A stretch of DNA of 13,021 nt, from positions 1 to 13,021 of the forward strand of contig DCVB01000126.1 of assembly GCA_002327965.1 (NCBI GenBank), read 5' to 3'. Positions 1-6,806 of the stretch are shown here, piece by piece. The stretch comes from Candidatus Aminicenantes bacterium UBA2199. Lineage in GTDB: Bacteria; Acidobacteriota; Aminicenantia; UBA2199. Position 1 is the first letter of the stretch, and every line of letters starts with the position of its first letter. The notes beneath the pieces were generated by a model that had not been told where the DNA came from, did no database searches, and saw only the letters and a program-made list of their open reading frames with translations. Made by a program: the position numbers and the translations under genes.

Positions 1-531
1 CGGGTCGAGCTTGCCGTCGCGGGCCAATTGCACCAGGTCGCGGCCGTAGCGCTTCAGGGCCTGGAACTTCTCCTCGGGGCTGGGGTCGGTGATGGTGCGG
101 TTGCCGCGGATCTCCATCAGCGCCTTCAGGAATGCATCGCGGCCGATGCCGAAGCGCTTCAGCAGCCTGAAGGCGGCCTCGTTGAGGTCCATGATCGCCA
201 AAACCAGATGCTCGGTCGAGGTGTATTCATCCTTGAACTGGCCGGCGATGACGCGGCCTTGCTGGATGGCCTTTTTCAGCGGACCGCCCAGGTAGGGTTC
301 GGCCCCCTGCACCTTGGGCAGGCCCTCGATCTCCCGGTCCAATGCCGCCTGCAACTGCGCTTCATCCGCGCCGATCTTCTTGAGGGTTTCGCCGACGATA
401 TTCTCCGGCACGGCCAAAATGGCCCGGAGCAGATGTAGGGGTACGATCTCCTGGTTGCCGTGCTCGCCGGCCAGGCGAACGCTGTCCTGGATGGCCTGGT
501 CGGCTTTCAGCGTGAATTGCTCTTGGTTCAT
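1..531 (-). CDS. clpB: ATP-dependent chaperone ClpB, N-terminal domain (partial, runs off left edge)
   Basis: These 177 codons encode the start of the Hsp100 disaggregase, a cytoplasmic AAA+ hexamer that works with DnaK to extract proteins from aggregates. The reading begins MNQEQFTLKADQAIQDSVRL and contains the Clp N-domain double repeat: GNQEIVPLHLL at about residues 25-35 and EYTSTEHLVLAIM further on. It ends at the window edge in ARDGKLDP, which matches the linker just before the first AAA+ module (the KLDPVIGR region of ClpB), so both ATPase modules lie outside. The ATG at 531 is preceded by GGAGG at 540-536, a strong Shine-Dalgarno. The gene is divergent from the chalcone-isomerase-like gene. 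I see no CIRCE element in the leader. ClpA and ClpC also have Clp N-domains, but the N-domain wording and the KLDP linker favour ClpB. Confidence 0.93.
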   Translation of the reverse strand, partial: MNQEQFTLKADQAIQDSVRLAGEHGNQEIVPLHLLRAILAVPENIVGETLKKIGADEAQLQAALDREIEGLPKVQGAEPYLGGPLKKAIQQGRVIAGQFKDEYTSTEHLVLAIMDLNEAAFRLLKRFGIGRDAFLKALMEIRGNRTITDPSPEEKFQALKRYGRDLVQLARDGKLDP

Positions 532-550
532 GGCGCCTCCGTTCTCCCAT

Positions 551-581
551 ATTATATAATATCTCGCTTCGAGCTTGGCAA
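551..581 (-). promoter_or_regulatory. Possible sigma-70 promoter of clpB
   Basis: On the minus strand TATAAT (556-551) lies 19 bases downstream of TTGCCA (581-576). The spacer is longer than ideal. The -10 sits inside a perfect 14-base AT palindrome at 549-562. Transcription would start near 544, leaving a leader of about 13 bases that still contains the GGAGG of clpB. No heat-shock-type (sigma-32 or CIRCE) element is visible. Confidence 0.4.
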
Positions 582-607
582 GCGGCCGGCGTTTTCGCTC
601 CTTTCCT

Positions 608-636
608 TTGACAAAATATTTTTAACATTATATCAT
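608..636 (+). promoter_or_regulatory. Sigma-70 promoter of the chalcone-isomerase-like gene
   Basis: TTGACA (608-613) is a perfect -35, followed after exactly 17 bases by TATCAT (631-636), a five-of-six -10. Transcription should start near 643, about 20 bases before the ATG at 664, and the leader holds the AAGGAGGA ribosome binding site at 653-660. This is one of the best promoter matches in the window and probably also drives the membrane protein downstream. Confidence 0.75.
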
Positions 637-663
637 GGTAAGGGTTTCAAAAAAGGAGGAATC

Positions 664-1224
664 ATGTCGCGAAATGCTTTGCTGTCCCTGGTTCTGGTTT
701 GCCTGTTCTCCGTCCCCATCGTTGCCGGCACGCTGGCTGGGGTCACCCTTCCCGATGCCATGGACCTTGATGGCCAGCAGCTCGTGCTGAATGGCATGGC
801 CCTGCGCAAGAAAGTCGTGTTCAAGGTCTATGTGGCCGGTCTCTATTTGGCGGCCAAGGAAAAAGACGGGGCCAAAGTCCTGGCCGATGACGGAGCGCGC
901 TGCACGGTCATGCATTTTCTGCGCAGTGTCAGCGCCAACCAGGTCAACGAGGCGTGGTATGATGGACTGGAAGCCAATACGCCGAATCACACGGCCGAGC
1001 TGAAGAAGCAGTTCGACGAGTTGGCCGCCTTGATGGAACCATTGAAGAGCGGGGACAAGCTCGTCTTCACCTACCAGCCCGGCGTGGGCACCGAGGTCAA
1101 GGTCAAGGACAAGGTGAAGGGAACGCTGGCCGGCAAGGCTTTCGCCGACGCCCTGTTCGCCTGCTGGATCGGACCGAAACCGGGCCCGGGCGATAAATTC
1201 AAGGCCGGCTTGCTGGGTCTGTAA
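664..1224 (+). CDS. Secreted chalcone-isomerase-like domain protein
   Basis: The protein has 186 residues. An N-terminal signal peptide (hydrophobic residues about 5-20, probable cleavage near VAG at 20-22) predicts export to the periplasm. The mature part matches the bacterial chalcone-isomerase-like family: GVTLPDAM near 26-33, LVLNGMALRKK, the FKVYVAGLYL strand at 53-62, and the terminal FACWIGPKPG at 165-174, equivalent to the WxGxxP signature of the fold. Bacterial members usually lack flavonoid substrates and their role is not established; binding of a fatty acid or another small ligand has been suggested for relatives. The ATG at 664 is set by the strong AAGGAGGA just upstream and by the signal peptide. 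The next gene starts 18 bases after the stop, so the two are probably co-transcribed. Family confidence is high; function is unknown. Confidence 0.85.
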   Translation: MSRNALLSLVLVCLFSVPIVAGTLAGVTLPDAMDLDGQQLVLNGMALRKKVVFKVYVAGLYLAAKEKDGAKVLADDGARCTVMHFLRSVSANQVNEAWYDGLEANTPNHTAELKKQFDELAALMEPLKSGDKLVFTYQPGVGTEVKVKDKVKGTLAGKAFADALFACWIGPKPGPGDKFKAGLLGL

Positions 1225-1242
1225 ACCGGGCGCGATCACTTT

Positions 1243-2172
1243 ATGGTCCAGACGGACGAAAACCAGGGGAAGAGTTCTCTCTATCCCGGGGAGAAAAAGC
1301 CATTTTTTCGCGGCGGCAAGTGGGGGTGGCGGCTGCTGTTGCTGCTGACGGGCCTGGCCGTCGTCCATTTCCTGAACCTGTTCATGCAGTGGACGCTGAT
1401 CAGCAGCGAGCTGGCCAGGAAGCCCTCCTTCCAATCCCCGGAATACACGTTTCTGGGCTTTTCCCCCCTGCACCGGCAGGAGATTGCGGCGATCGGCCGT
1501 CTGCCGAACTCGGCCCCGGCGGGCCGGGTCTTCGCCTTTTTCGATCTTCTCCACCCTGCGGTTTTTATGGTGTGGAACAATGCCGGCGTGGAGGAATTTT
1601 TCGACCTGGGACCGGTCCTGGTCGCCCTCCCCGCAGGGGCCAGCCGCATCGCTTTCCTACCGGGTTCCGTTTTTGTGATCAGCCAATGGGAGAAGTCGCT
1701 GGTGAGGGATTTCGCCGGATCGATCGGAGGCGCTATCCGCGCCCGGGCCCTGAACAAGGATGACGCCAGGAGCGGAATCCTGCCGGGTTCGTTCGTCGTC
1801 AAGGCGGCGGAAAGATCGCCTTCCCTGCGTATCCCCTACCTGGTCTATTTTTACCTGCCGCTGGTTTTTATCATTATCGCCGTGGCCACGTCCGGCGCGG
1901 GCATGGCCACGGCCTTTTTCTATTACGCCGGGATGTTCTTCCTGTTCGATTTCGAAAAGCTGTTCGTCACCGTCCCCCTGGCCTGGCTGCTCAAGGCCCT
2001 GGGCTTAGAGCTCGCCACCCCCTGGATCAAGGCGCTGGCCGCGGTGATGGCACTCCTTTTCCTGGCCGCAGCCGTTTACGGTCTGCTGCACTGGAAGGAC
2101 AAGGAAATGCCGCCCAGCGGCAAGTGGATCGTCTGGTTCTTCATCCTGCTGCCGCTGGCCCTTTTTTTCTGA
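1243..2172 (+). CDS. Polytopic membrane protein of unknown function
   Basis: I do not recognise this 309-residue protein. A basic N-terminus (KKPFFRGGKWGWR) precedes a first membrane helix at about 31-49, so the N-terminus is probably cytoplasmic. A loop of roughly 147 residues (50-196), predicted outside, is rich in Phe, Pro and Gly and has no recognisable motif. A compact bundle of hydrophobic segments follows at about 197-216, 219-236, 239-251, 262-283 and 294-309, and the chain ends inside the last helix. The ATG at 1243 has no clear Shine-Dalgarno, so the exact start is uncertain, but the positive-inside pattern fits it. The gene lies 18 bases after the secreted chalcone-isomerase-like gene, suggesting a common envelope role. 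It ends 12 bases from the stop of the convergent manC gene. Confidence 0.75.
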   Translation: MVQTDENQGKSSLYPGEKKPFFRGGKWGWRLLLLLTGLAVVHFLNLFMQWTLISSELARKPSFQSPEYTFLGFSPLHRQEIAAIGRLPNSAPAGRVFAFFDLLHPAVFMVWNNAGVEEFFDLGPVLVALPAGASRIAFLPGSVFVISQWEKSLVRDFAGSIGGAIRARALNKDDARSGILPGSFVVKAAERSPSLRIPYLVYFYLPLVFIIIAVATSGAGMATAFFYYAGMFFLFDFEKLFVTVPLAWLLKALGLELATPWIKALAAVMALLFLAAAVYGLLHWKDKEMPPSGKWIVWFFILLPLALFF

Positions 2173-2184
2173 GCGGGCAACGGG

Positions 2185-3237
2185 CTATTCTCTTTCCTTT
2201 TTCAGGATGTCGATGACCCGCTTGACCTGCTGCAGCTTATCGATCGGGGCGACGAGGATGCCGTTGGCCGTGTCGATGACCGCGACCCGTTCCAGGCCGA
2301 TCACGGCCAGCGGTTTTTTGCCGCAGGAAAAAATCAGCGAATTGTGGGCATCGATGGCGATGGCCCGGCCGCGACTCACGTTGCCCAGGGGGTCCTTTTC
2401 GTTCATTTCATAAACCGACGACCACGAACCGACGTCATTCCAGGAGAACTCGGCCTTGAACATGACCACTTCCTTCATCTTCTCCATCAGCGCATAATCG
2501 ATCGATTCCGGGATCAGCGCCTTGTAGTTCTTTGCGAAGGGTCCCTGCCGGACGAATGCACGCTCCAGTTTAATGTACTGTTTCCCATAATATGGGGAGT
2601 ATTTCATGATGAATTCCTTGAAAAAAGACAATTGATAGATGAACATCCCGGAATTCCAGTAATAATTTCCTTTTTCAAGGTATTCGGTCGCGGTTTTGTG
2701 ATCGGGCTTCTCCTTGAACTGCTTGACCGGATAAAATCCTCCCTTCTGCTTGCCTTCCAGGAAATGAATATAACCGTAGCCGATATGCGGCTCGCTGGGC
2801 TTGATGCCGGCGGTCACAATGCAGCGGTTCTCGGCATGCTCGAGGGCGGCGGACAGCTGGCCGGCGAAGGTGGTCTCGTCGGCGATGTAGTGGTCGGCCG
2901 GGACCACGAGCAGGCGGGCGCCGGGATCGATGCGTGAAAGGACGATGTTGGCCTGAATGAGCGCCGGGGCGGTATTGCGCGGTGCCGGCTCGGCAATGAA
3001 ATTGCGGCGGGAAAAGCCCGGCAGGCACTGGCGCACGGCCGGCAGGTATTTGCGGTCGGCGATGACGAAGACATTCTGAGCTGGGATGAATTTCCGCAGG
3101 CGCCGGTAGGTCTGCGTGATCAACGGCTGTTTGCCCACCACCGGGAGAAACTGCTTGGGCTTCTCGCCCGTGCTCCAGGGCCAGAAGCGCGTCCCCTGAC
3201 CGCCGGCCATGATCAGCGCGAAGTGATTCTTTTTCAT
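2185..3237 (-). CDS. manC: Mannose-1-phosphate guanylyltransferase (GDP-mannose pyrophosphorylase)
   Basis: This cytoplasmic enzyme makes GDP-mannose from GTP and mannose-1-phosphate, the donor for mannose- and fucose-containing polysaccharides. At 350 residues it is the single-domain form and lacks the C-terminal isomerase domain of the roughly 480-residue AlgA/ManC bifunctional proteins. Visible motifs: AGGQGTRFWP (11-20) with PKQF (27-30), the nucleotide-binding and catalytic loop; IAEPAPRNTAPA (81-92); VPADHYI (112-118), holding the metal-binding Asp; FKEKPD (174-179), with the sugar-phosphate-binding Glu and Lys; NSGMF (195-199); and FSWNDVGSW (264-272). The start ATG has GGAGG five bases upstream (3243-3239). 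The gene is convergent with the membrane protein and divergent from the cupin. A glycosyltransferase lies 2.4 kb away on the other strand, which may use related precursors. The family is clear; preference for mannose over another hexose phosphate is by homology. Confidence 0.92.
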   Translation of the reverse strand: MKKNHFALIMAGGQGTRFWPWSTGEKPKQFLPVVGKQPLITQTYRRLRKFIPAQNVFVIADRKYLPAVRQCLPGFSRRNFIAEPAPRNTAPALIQANIVLSRIDPGARLLVVPADHYIADETTFAGQLSAALEHAENRCIVTAGIKPSEPHIGYGYIHFLEGKQKGGFYPVKQFKEKPDHKTATEYLEKGNYYWNSGMFIYQLSFFKEFIMKYSPYYGKQYIKLERAFVRQGPFAKNYKALIPESIDYALMEKMKEVVMFKAEFSWNDVGSWSSVYEMNEKDPLGNVSRGRAIAIDAHNSLIFSCGKKPLAVIGLERVAVIDTANGILVAPIDKLQQVKRVIDILKKERE

Positions 3238-3345
3238 GCCTCCAAATTATCACACCGGCGCCCGCAAGACAAATCGCCGGGCGGTTGCGTTTTCCTGTTC
3301 CCCGTGTTACCGTTGGCGTGCGCTGCTTCCTTAAGGGAGGACGAC

Positions 3346-3708
3346 ATGATTAAAAAAATAGAAAAGCCGGCCATCATTGCCGCGGCGGGGGACAAAAAGA
3401 AACTGATCCAGGAGTATTTCGGCCTGGTGAATTCCCAGGACGAAAAGGTCAGCATCGCCGTGATGCGCAGCCCGTCGGGCTGGGTCGAGCCCGGGCAGAT
3501 GCCCGAATTCGACGAGTATACCGTCGTCTTGAAAGGCGTATTGCATGTCATTTCCCATCATGGCATGTTCGACATCCGGGCCGGCGAGGCGATCCTGGTG
3601 TCCAAGGGTGAATGGGTGCGCTACAGCACCCCGGGGCCTGAGGGGGCTGAGTATGTCGCCGTCTGCCTGCCCGCCTTTTCCACCGCCACCGTCCACCGCG
3701 ACGAATAG
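3346..3708 (+). CDS. Small cupin-domain protein
   Basis: This is a 120-residue single-domain cupin. The barrel covers about residues 40-110, with GWVEPGQMPEFDEYTVVLKG (45-64) as cupin motif 1 and AGEAILVSKGEWVRYSTP (79-96) as motif 2. The usual HxH pair of motif 1 and the motif 2 histidine are not present: a proline/glutamine-rich stretch and V91 occupy those places, while E57 is kept. It therefore may not bind a metal in the standard way. The C-terminal stretch EYVAVCLPAFSTATVHRDE belongs, from memory, to a widespread family of similar length with no firm function. The ATG at 3346 has an excellent AAGGGAGG site at 3333-3340. The gene is divergent from manC across a 108-base gap, in which I found no convincing promoter. 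What it binds cannot be told from sequence. Confidence 0.82.
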   Translation: MIKKIEKPAIIAAAGDKKKLIQEYFGLVNSQDEKVSIAVMRSPSGWVEPGQMPEFDEYTVVLKGVLHVISHHGMFDIRAGEAILVSKGEWVRYSTPGPEGAEYVAVCLPAFSTATVHRDE

Positions 3709-3728
3709 GCGCCGGCGCCCGGTCCGGC

Positions 3729-3757
3729 TTGACGAATCGCAGATTCCCCTTTACAAT
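3729..3757 (+). promoter_or_regulatory. Sigma-70 promoter of the S66 peptidase / amidohydrolase pair
   Basis: TTGACG (3729-3734) and TACAAT (3752-3757) are each five-of-six matches and are separated by 17 bases. The start point would be near 3764, giving a leader of about 40 bases with no Shine-Dalgarno. A small inverted repeat, GAATC (3734-3738) and GATTC (3742-3746), lies between the two hexamers and could be an operator, although arms this short can arise by chance. The preceding cupin stops at 3708. Confidence 0.65.
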
Positions 3758-3803
3758 CTGATCCAGCGCTTCGGCAAACGAGTCCGCCGCGACACCCATA
3801 CAC

Positions 3804-4754
3804 GTGAACGAAGAAACCGCAAACAAAAGCATCTGTGTCATCGCTCCATCGACCCGATTGACGGAGCGGGACCTGCCGTTGTTGAAGAACGCCATCCATC
3901 TCCTGCGTGGCGGCATGGGCCTGGGCAAGGTTGCCCTGAGCGTCCATTTGTTCACCCGGGACGAAAAGATCGACCATGTCACCGCCTCGGTCGTGGAAAG
4001 ATCCCAGGAATTCAAGGCGGCGATCCGCGAGCATGACGTGATTGTCTCCATAGCGGGGGGAACGGGAGCGGAGGACTTGCTGCTCACCCTCGACCGGGCC
4101 GATTTCCGGGTGATCAGGAAGAGGAAACCCCTTTTCATCGGTTTTTCCGATTTTTCCTTCCTGTTGAACGAGTTCTATTCCCGCTGCCGGGTCCCGGGCA
4201 TTCTTTTCCCCTGCCTGAGGCTGAACGAGGGCAATATCGGTGAGCTCGTTTCCCTGATCCAGGGCGAGGAGATCGTTTACCGCGGCTCTTCCTGGCTGTC
4301 GGACCCGCCGCCTGGGACAGTGAGCGGAATTCCCATCGGCGGCAACCTGACGACCTTCGTCAATTTCCTCAACCGCCTGAACCCGCCGCGGCTGGGATGG
4401 CGGGACCATGTCCTCTTCATCGAAGACGTCGGCATCGACATTGAGGACCTGCACCGGCTGCTGGCGGCGTTGCGGCGTCACCGGGTCTTCAGGAACATCA
4501 GGGGACTGGTGATCGGATCGCTGGCCGGCGACGTGAGCACTCCGGCGGGCAGCGAATTCCAGGACCAGGCGCTTTCCTTCATCATGGCCTATCTGGCCGG
4601 CGTCCTGAAGAAGCGCCGAGAACAGAATTCTGCCCTGCCGATCCTGCTCATGCGTGAATTCGCTCACGACACCACCCGCGGCCTTCCCGCCGTCCCTGTC
4701 GGCGGCCTGGCCTCACTCTCCGTCTCCCTGGATGTCGCCTTTCGCCTCCAATGA
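3804..4754 (+). CDS. LD-carboxypeptidase / MccF-like serine peptidase (family S66)
   Basis: The family includes LD-carboxypeptidase A, which trims the terminal D-Ala from murein tetrapeptides during recycling, and MccF, which cleaves microcin-like acyl-adenylates. This 316-residue protein has the usual length. Visible motifs: VIAPST near the N-terminus (12-17), AGGTGAE (84-90) at the position of the family's RGGYG loop, the nucleophile Ser115 in GFSD (113-116), the catalytic Glu207 in FIED (205-208), and His288 in EFAHD (285-289), followed by LPAVPVGG. The Ser-Glu-His triad is therefore intact. The start is a GTG at 3804 with no Shine-Dalgarno; an in-frame stop lies at 3759-3761 and no other start codon lies between, so the choice is firm. 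No signal peptide is seen, so it is probably cytoplasmic. The amidohydrolase gene follows 10 bases after its stop. LdcA and MccF activities cannot be separated from sequence alone. Confidence 0.88.
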   Translation: MNEETANKSICVIAPSTRLTERDLPLLKNAIHLLRGGMGLGKVALSVHLFTRDEKIDHVTASVVERSQEFKAAIREHDVIVSIAGGTGAEDLLLTLDRADFRVIRKRKPLFIGFSDFSFLLNEFYSRCRVPGILFPCLRLNEGNIGELVSLIQGEEIVYRGSSWLSDPPPGTVSGIPIGGNLTTFVNFLNRLNPPRLGWRDHVLFIEDVGIDIEDLHRLLAALRRHRVFRNIRGLVIGSLAGDVSTPAGSEFQDQALSFIMAYLAGVLKKRREQNSALPILLMREFAHDTTRGLPAVPVGGLASLSVSLDVAFRLQ

Positions 4755-4764
4755 GAAAACGCCC

Positions 4765-5532
4765 ATGGCGATGAATGAGCTTCTGGTCGTCATCCCGCAC
4801 AGCGGCATCATCATCCCGGCCGAGATCCCGCCGGACAGCCTTTCCGAGTATTTTCCCCAAATGGCGCGCAATGTGGACTGGTACACCGATTGGCTCTATG
4901 ATTTCCGTGACCTGCTGGACAACCGCCAGGTCGTATTTCCCTGCTGCAGCCTGATCCTGGAGGCCAACCGCCACCCGGATCGGCTGGACGACTGCGTCCC
5001 CCTGCGCGACGTGCTCGAGCGGCCGGTCTACCAGAGCGGCCGGGAACCGGAGCGAGATCTGCGCCTGGCCCTGGTCGACAAGTACCTGCGGCCCTTCCAC
5101 GCGGTCATCGCCGGCCATATCGCCGCCGGTGCCCAATTCCTGCTGGACGGCCATTCCACGGTGACGGCCCGGGGCATGGCCGACAACCAGATCGATATCA
5201 TGAATTTCCAGCACTCGGCGCTGGATGACGTCCCCGTCCACTTTTCTCCTCGGGATTATGCCGAGGCGTATGCCGAAGAGCTGCGCCTGCGTCTTCCCGA
5301 AGTGAAGATCACGGTCAACGCTTCGGAATATTTCAATGTCTATGGCCATGTCGCCGCCGCCCACTCTGTGAATGCCCGGGCAGCGGTGGGCAACCGGGTC
5401 CCGGCGCTGGTCCAGGAAACCCATGAGCGCCTATTCACGAATCCCGACCACACGCCCGACGTGGGCGCTCTCAACCGCCTGCGCAGGGCCTTTGCCCTTT
5501 CCCTTGCCGCCGCCTGGGAACGAGTCCGCTGA
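4765..5532 (+). CDS. N-formylglutamate amidohydrolase family protein
   Basis: The protein has 255 residues, typical for this zinc-dependent amidohydrolase family, named for removing the formyl group from N-formylglutamate in histidine breakdown. Matching motifs are PHSGIIIP (11-18), EANRHPDR (67-73, equivalent to the family's DLNR segment), LLDGHS (126-131) with the presumed metal-binding His130, and ALVQETHERLF (214-224). Two ATGs, 4765 and 4771, are possible; neither has a Shine-Dalgarno. An earlier ATG at 4654 is open in frame but would add 37 residues that read as out-of-frame sequence of the preceding peptidase. No histidine-degradation gene is near, so the true substrate may be another N-acyl amino acid or peptide. 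The 10-base gap to the S66 peptidase suggests one operon, perhaps for degrading or recycling modified peptides (inference). Confidence 0.82.
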   Translation: MAMNELLVVIPHSGIIIPAEIPPDSLSEYFPQMARNVDWYTDWLYDFRDLLDNRQVVFPCCSLILEANRHPDRLDDCVPLRDVLERPVYQSGREPERDLRLALVDKYLRPFHAVIAGHIAAGAQFLLDGHSTVTARGMADNQIDIMNFQHSALDDVPVHFSPRDYAEAYAEELRLRLPEVKITVNASEYFNVYGHVAAAHSVNARAAVGNRVPALVQETHERLFTNPDHTPDVGALNRLRRAFALSLAAAWERVR

Positions 5533-5541
5533 TGCCGCTTC

Positions 5542-5558
5542 CGGTTTTTTGAAAACCG
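5542..5558. repeat. Short inverted repeat overlapping the glycosyltransferase -35 box
   Basis: CGGTTTT (5542-5548) and AAAACCG (5552-5558) form perfect seven-base arms around a three-base loop, directly after the amidohydrolase stop. The repeat overlaps the probable -35 hexamer (5549-5554). No T-run follows on the plus strand, so it is not a good terminator; an operator is possible but unproven. Confidence 0.45.
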
Positions 5559-5576
5559 CGATGGTTGTACTATAAT
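5549..5576 (+). promoter_or_regulatory. Sigma-70 promoter of the glycosyltransferase, apparently leaderless
   Basis: TTGAAA (5549-5554) is a five-of-six -35, and TATAAT (5571-5576) is a perfect -10 after 16 bases. The ATG of the glycosyltransferase is at 5583, seven bases after the -10, which is where transcription normally starts. The transcript would then begin on or next to the start codon, which fits the lack of any ribosome binding site. Confidence 0.65.
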
Positions 5577-5582
5577 GGCGCC

Positions 5583-6806
5583 ATGCCCAGGAAGATCGCC
5601 GTCATTGTGCAGCGCTACGGCTTGGAGATCAACGGCGGGGCCGAGTACCACGCCCGTCTGATCGCCGAGCGGCTGAACCGCCATTTCACCGTCGAGGTCT
5701 TCACCACCACCGCCAGCGACTATGTCACCTGGGCCCATCACTACCCCGAGGGGCGGCAGGAGTTGAACGGCATCCCGGTTCACCGCTACCGCGTGCGCAA
5801 GCCCCGCGACCCGGAGGCGTTCGGCCGCGTCCAGAAGTTCATTTTCGAACAGGAGCACTCCATGGCCGACGAGGAGCGCTGGCTGGAGGAAGAGGGCCCG
5901 CTGCTTCCCGGATTGCTCGATGACCTGGGGAAACGGGAAGGGGAGTTCGCTTATTTTCTCTTTTTTTCCTATCGCTATTATCACTCTTTTCATGGGGTCA
6001 GGCGCTTCGCCGCCAAGGCCATTCTGGTCCCCACCGCCGAGCACGACCAGGTCATTTACCTTGGCCTGTTCAGGGATTTTTTCAACCTGCCGGCGGCGAT
6101 CGTCTATAATTCCCCGGAAGAGAAGGATCTGATCCACCGCGTATCGGGCAACCAATCCATTGCCGCCGATGTGGTCGGGGTCGGCTCCGAAGTGCCGGAT
6201 GAATTCGATGCCGCGGGCGTCTGTTCGCGCCTGGGCGTCGACGGCCGTTATATCGTGTATATCGGCCGCCTCGATGAGAACAAGGGCGTGCCCGAGCTGT
6301 TCCGCTTTTTTTTGCGGCTGCAGGCCGAGGAAAAATTGGAATTGAAGCTGGTCCTGGTCGGAAAAGCCCATGTGCCGGTCCCTGACCATCCCGGCATCGT
6401 CCATGTGGGTTTCCAGGAGGACCGGGAAAAGTATGGCCTGCTGGCCGGGGCCGAATTCCTGGTCATGCCTTCGCAGTATGAATCGCTCTCCATGGTGGCT
6501 TTGGAGGCCTGGGCAACGGGCAAGCCGGTCCTGGCCAACGGCCGCACCGAGGTGTTGCGCGGCCAGTGCCGGCGCAGCAACGCCGGGTTGTGGTACTCCG
6601 ACTACGAGGAGTTCCGGGCGGCATTCCTGGCCTTGGGCAACGATGCCGGACTGCGCCGCCGGCTCGGGGCCAACGGCAGGGAATTCTTTCAGAAAAATTA
6701 TTCCTGGGAAATCATCGAGGAGAAATACCTCCAGCTCATTGCCGGCCTGGATGAACGAAGGCTGAACGGCCGGCGCCGCGCTATGTCGGGATCTGGTATT
6801 TCTTGA
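5583..6806 (+). CDS. GT4-type glycosyltransferase
   Basis: This 407-residue GT-B glycosyltransferase would transfer a sugar from a nucleotide-sugar donor in the cytoplasm. The acceptor-side half opens with KIAVIVQRYGLEINGGAEYH, a GGAE-type loop common in GT4 enzymes. The donor half starts around VVYIGRLDENKG-like sequence (YIVYIGRLDENKG, 223-235) and carries the EX7E motif, E300 and E308, in SQYESLSMVALEAWATGKPV. A basic tail (RRLNGRRRA, 392-400) ends the protein, with no membrane helix. I chose ATG 5583; a TTG at 5565 is in frame but would lie across the -10 box. The 3' end overlaps the convergent response regulator gene by 26 bases and no terminator separates them. Donor and acceptor are not predictable. 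GDP-mannose is possible given manC nearby, but that link is weak. Confidence 0.88.
   Translation: MPRKIAVIVQRYGLEINGGAEYHARLIAERLNRHFTVEVFTTTASDYVTWAHHYPEGRQELNGIPVHRYRVRKPRDPEAFGRVQKFIFEQEHSMADEERWLEEEGPLLPGLLDDLGKREGEFAYFLFFSYRYYHSFHGVRRFAAKAILVPTAEHDQVIYLGLFRDFFNLPAAIVYNSPEEKDLIHRVSGNQSIAADVVGVGSEVPDEFDAAGVCSRLGVDGRYIVYIGRLDENKGVPELFRFFLRLQAEEKLELKLVLVGKAHVPVPDHPGIVHVGFQEDREKYGLLAGAEFLVMPSQYESLSMVALEAWATGKPVLANGRTEVLRGQCRRSNAGLWYSDYEEFRAAFLALGNDAGLRRRLGANGREFFQKNYSWEIIEEKYLQLIAGLDERRLNGRRRAMSGSGIS

Noticed and set aside
628..1554. 308-codon open frame on the minus strand
   Set aside because: It lies antisense to the chalcone-isomerase-like and membrane protein genes. Its product is rich in Gln, Gly and Arg with no domain, as expected of the reverse strand of GC-rich coding DNA.
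2173..2184. Terminator between the convergent membrane protein and manC genes
   Set aside because: Only 12 bases separate the stops and no stem-loop with a T-run is present. The convergent pair at 6781-6806 likewise has none.
3238..3255. Extended -10 (TGTGATAAT on the minus strand) as a manC promoter
   Set aside because: Transcription would begin inside or after the GGAGG of manC, destroying its ribosome binding site, and the best -35 (TTGTCT) is only 15 bases away. It may be chance, although a leaderless start cannot be excluded.
3711..3728. GCCGG/CCGGC hairpin after the cupin stop as a terminator
   Set aside because: The stem is only five base pairs with an eight-base loop and no T-run; it abuts the -35 of the next gene.
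3621..4667. 348-codon open frame on the minus strand
   Set aside because: It is antisense to the cupin end and the S66 peptidase, whose catalytic motifs are intact on the plus strand. The reverse product shows no motif.
5340..6404. 354-codon open frame on the minus strand
   Set aside because: It is antisense to the amidohydrolase and glycosyltransferase, both clear families. It has no recognisable domain.
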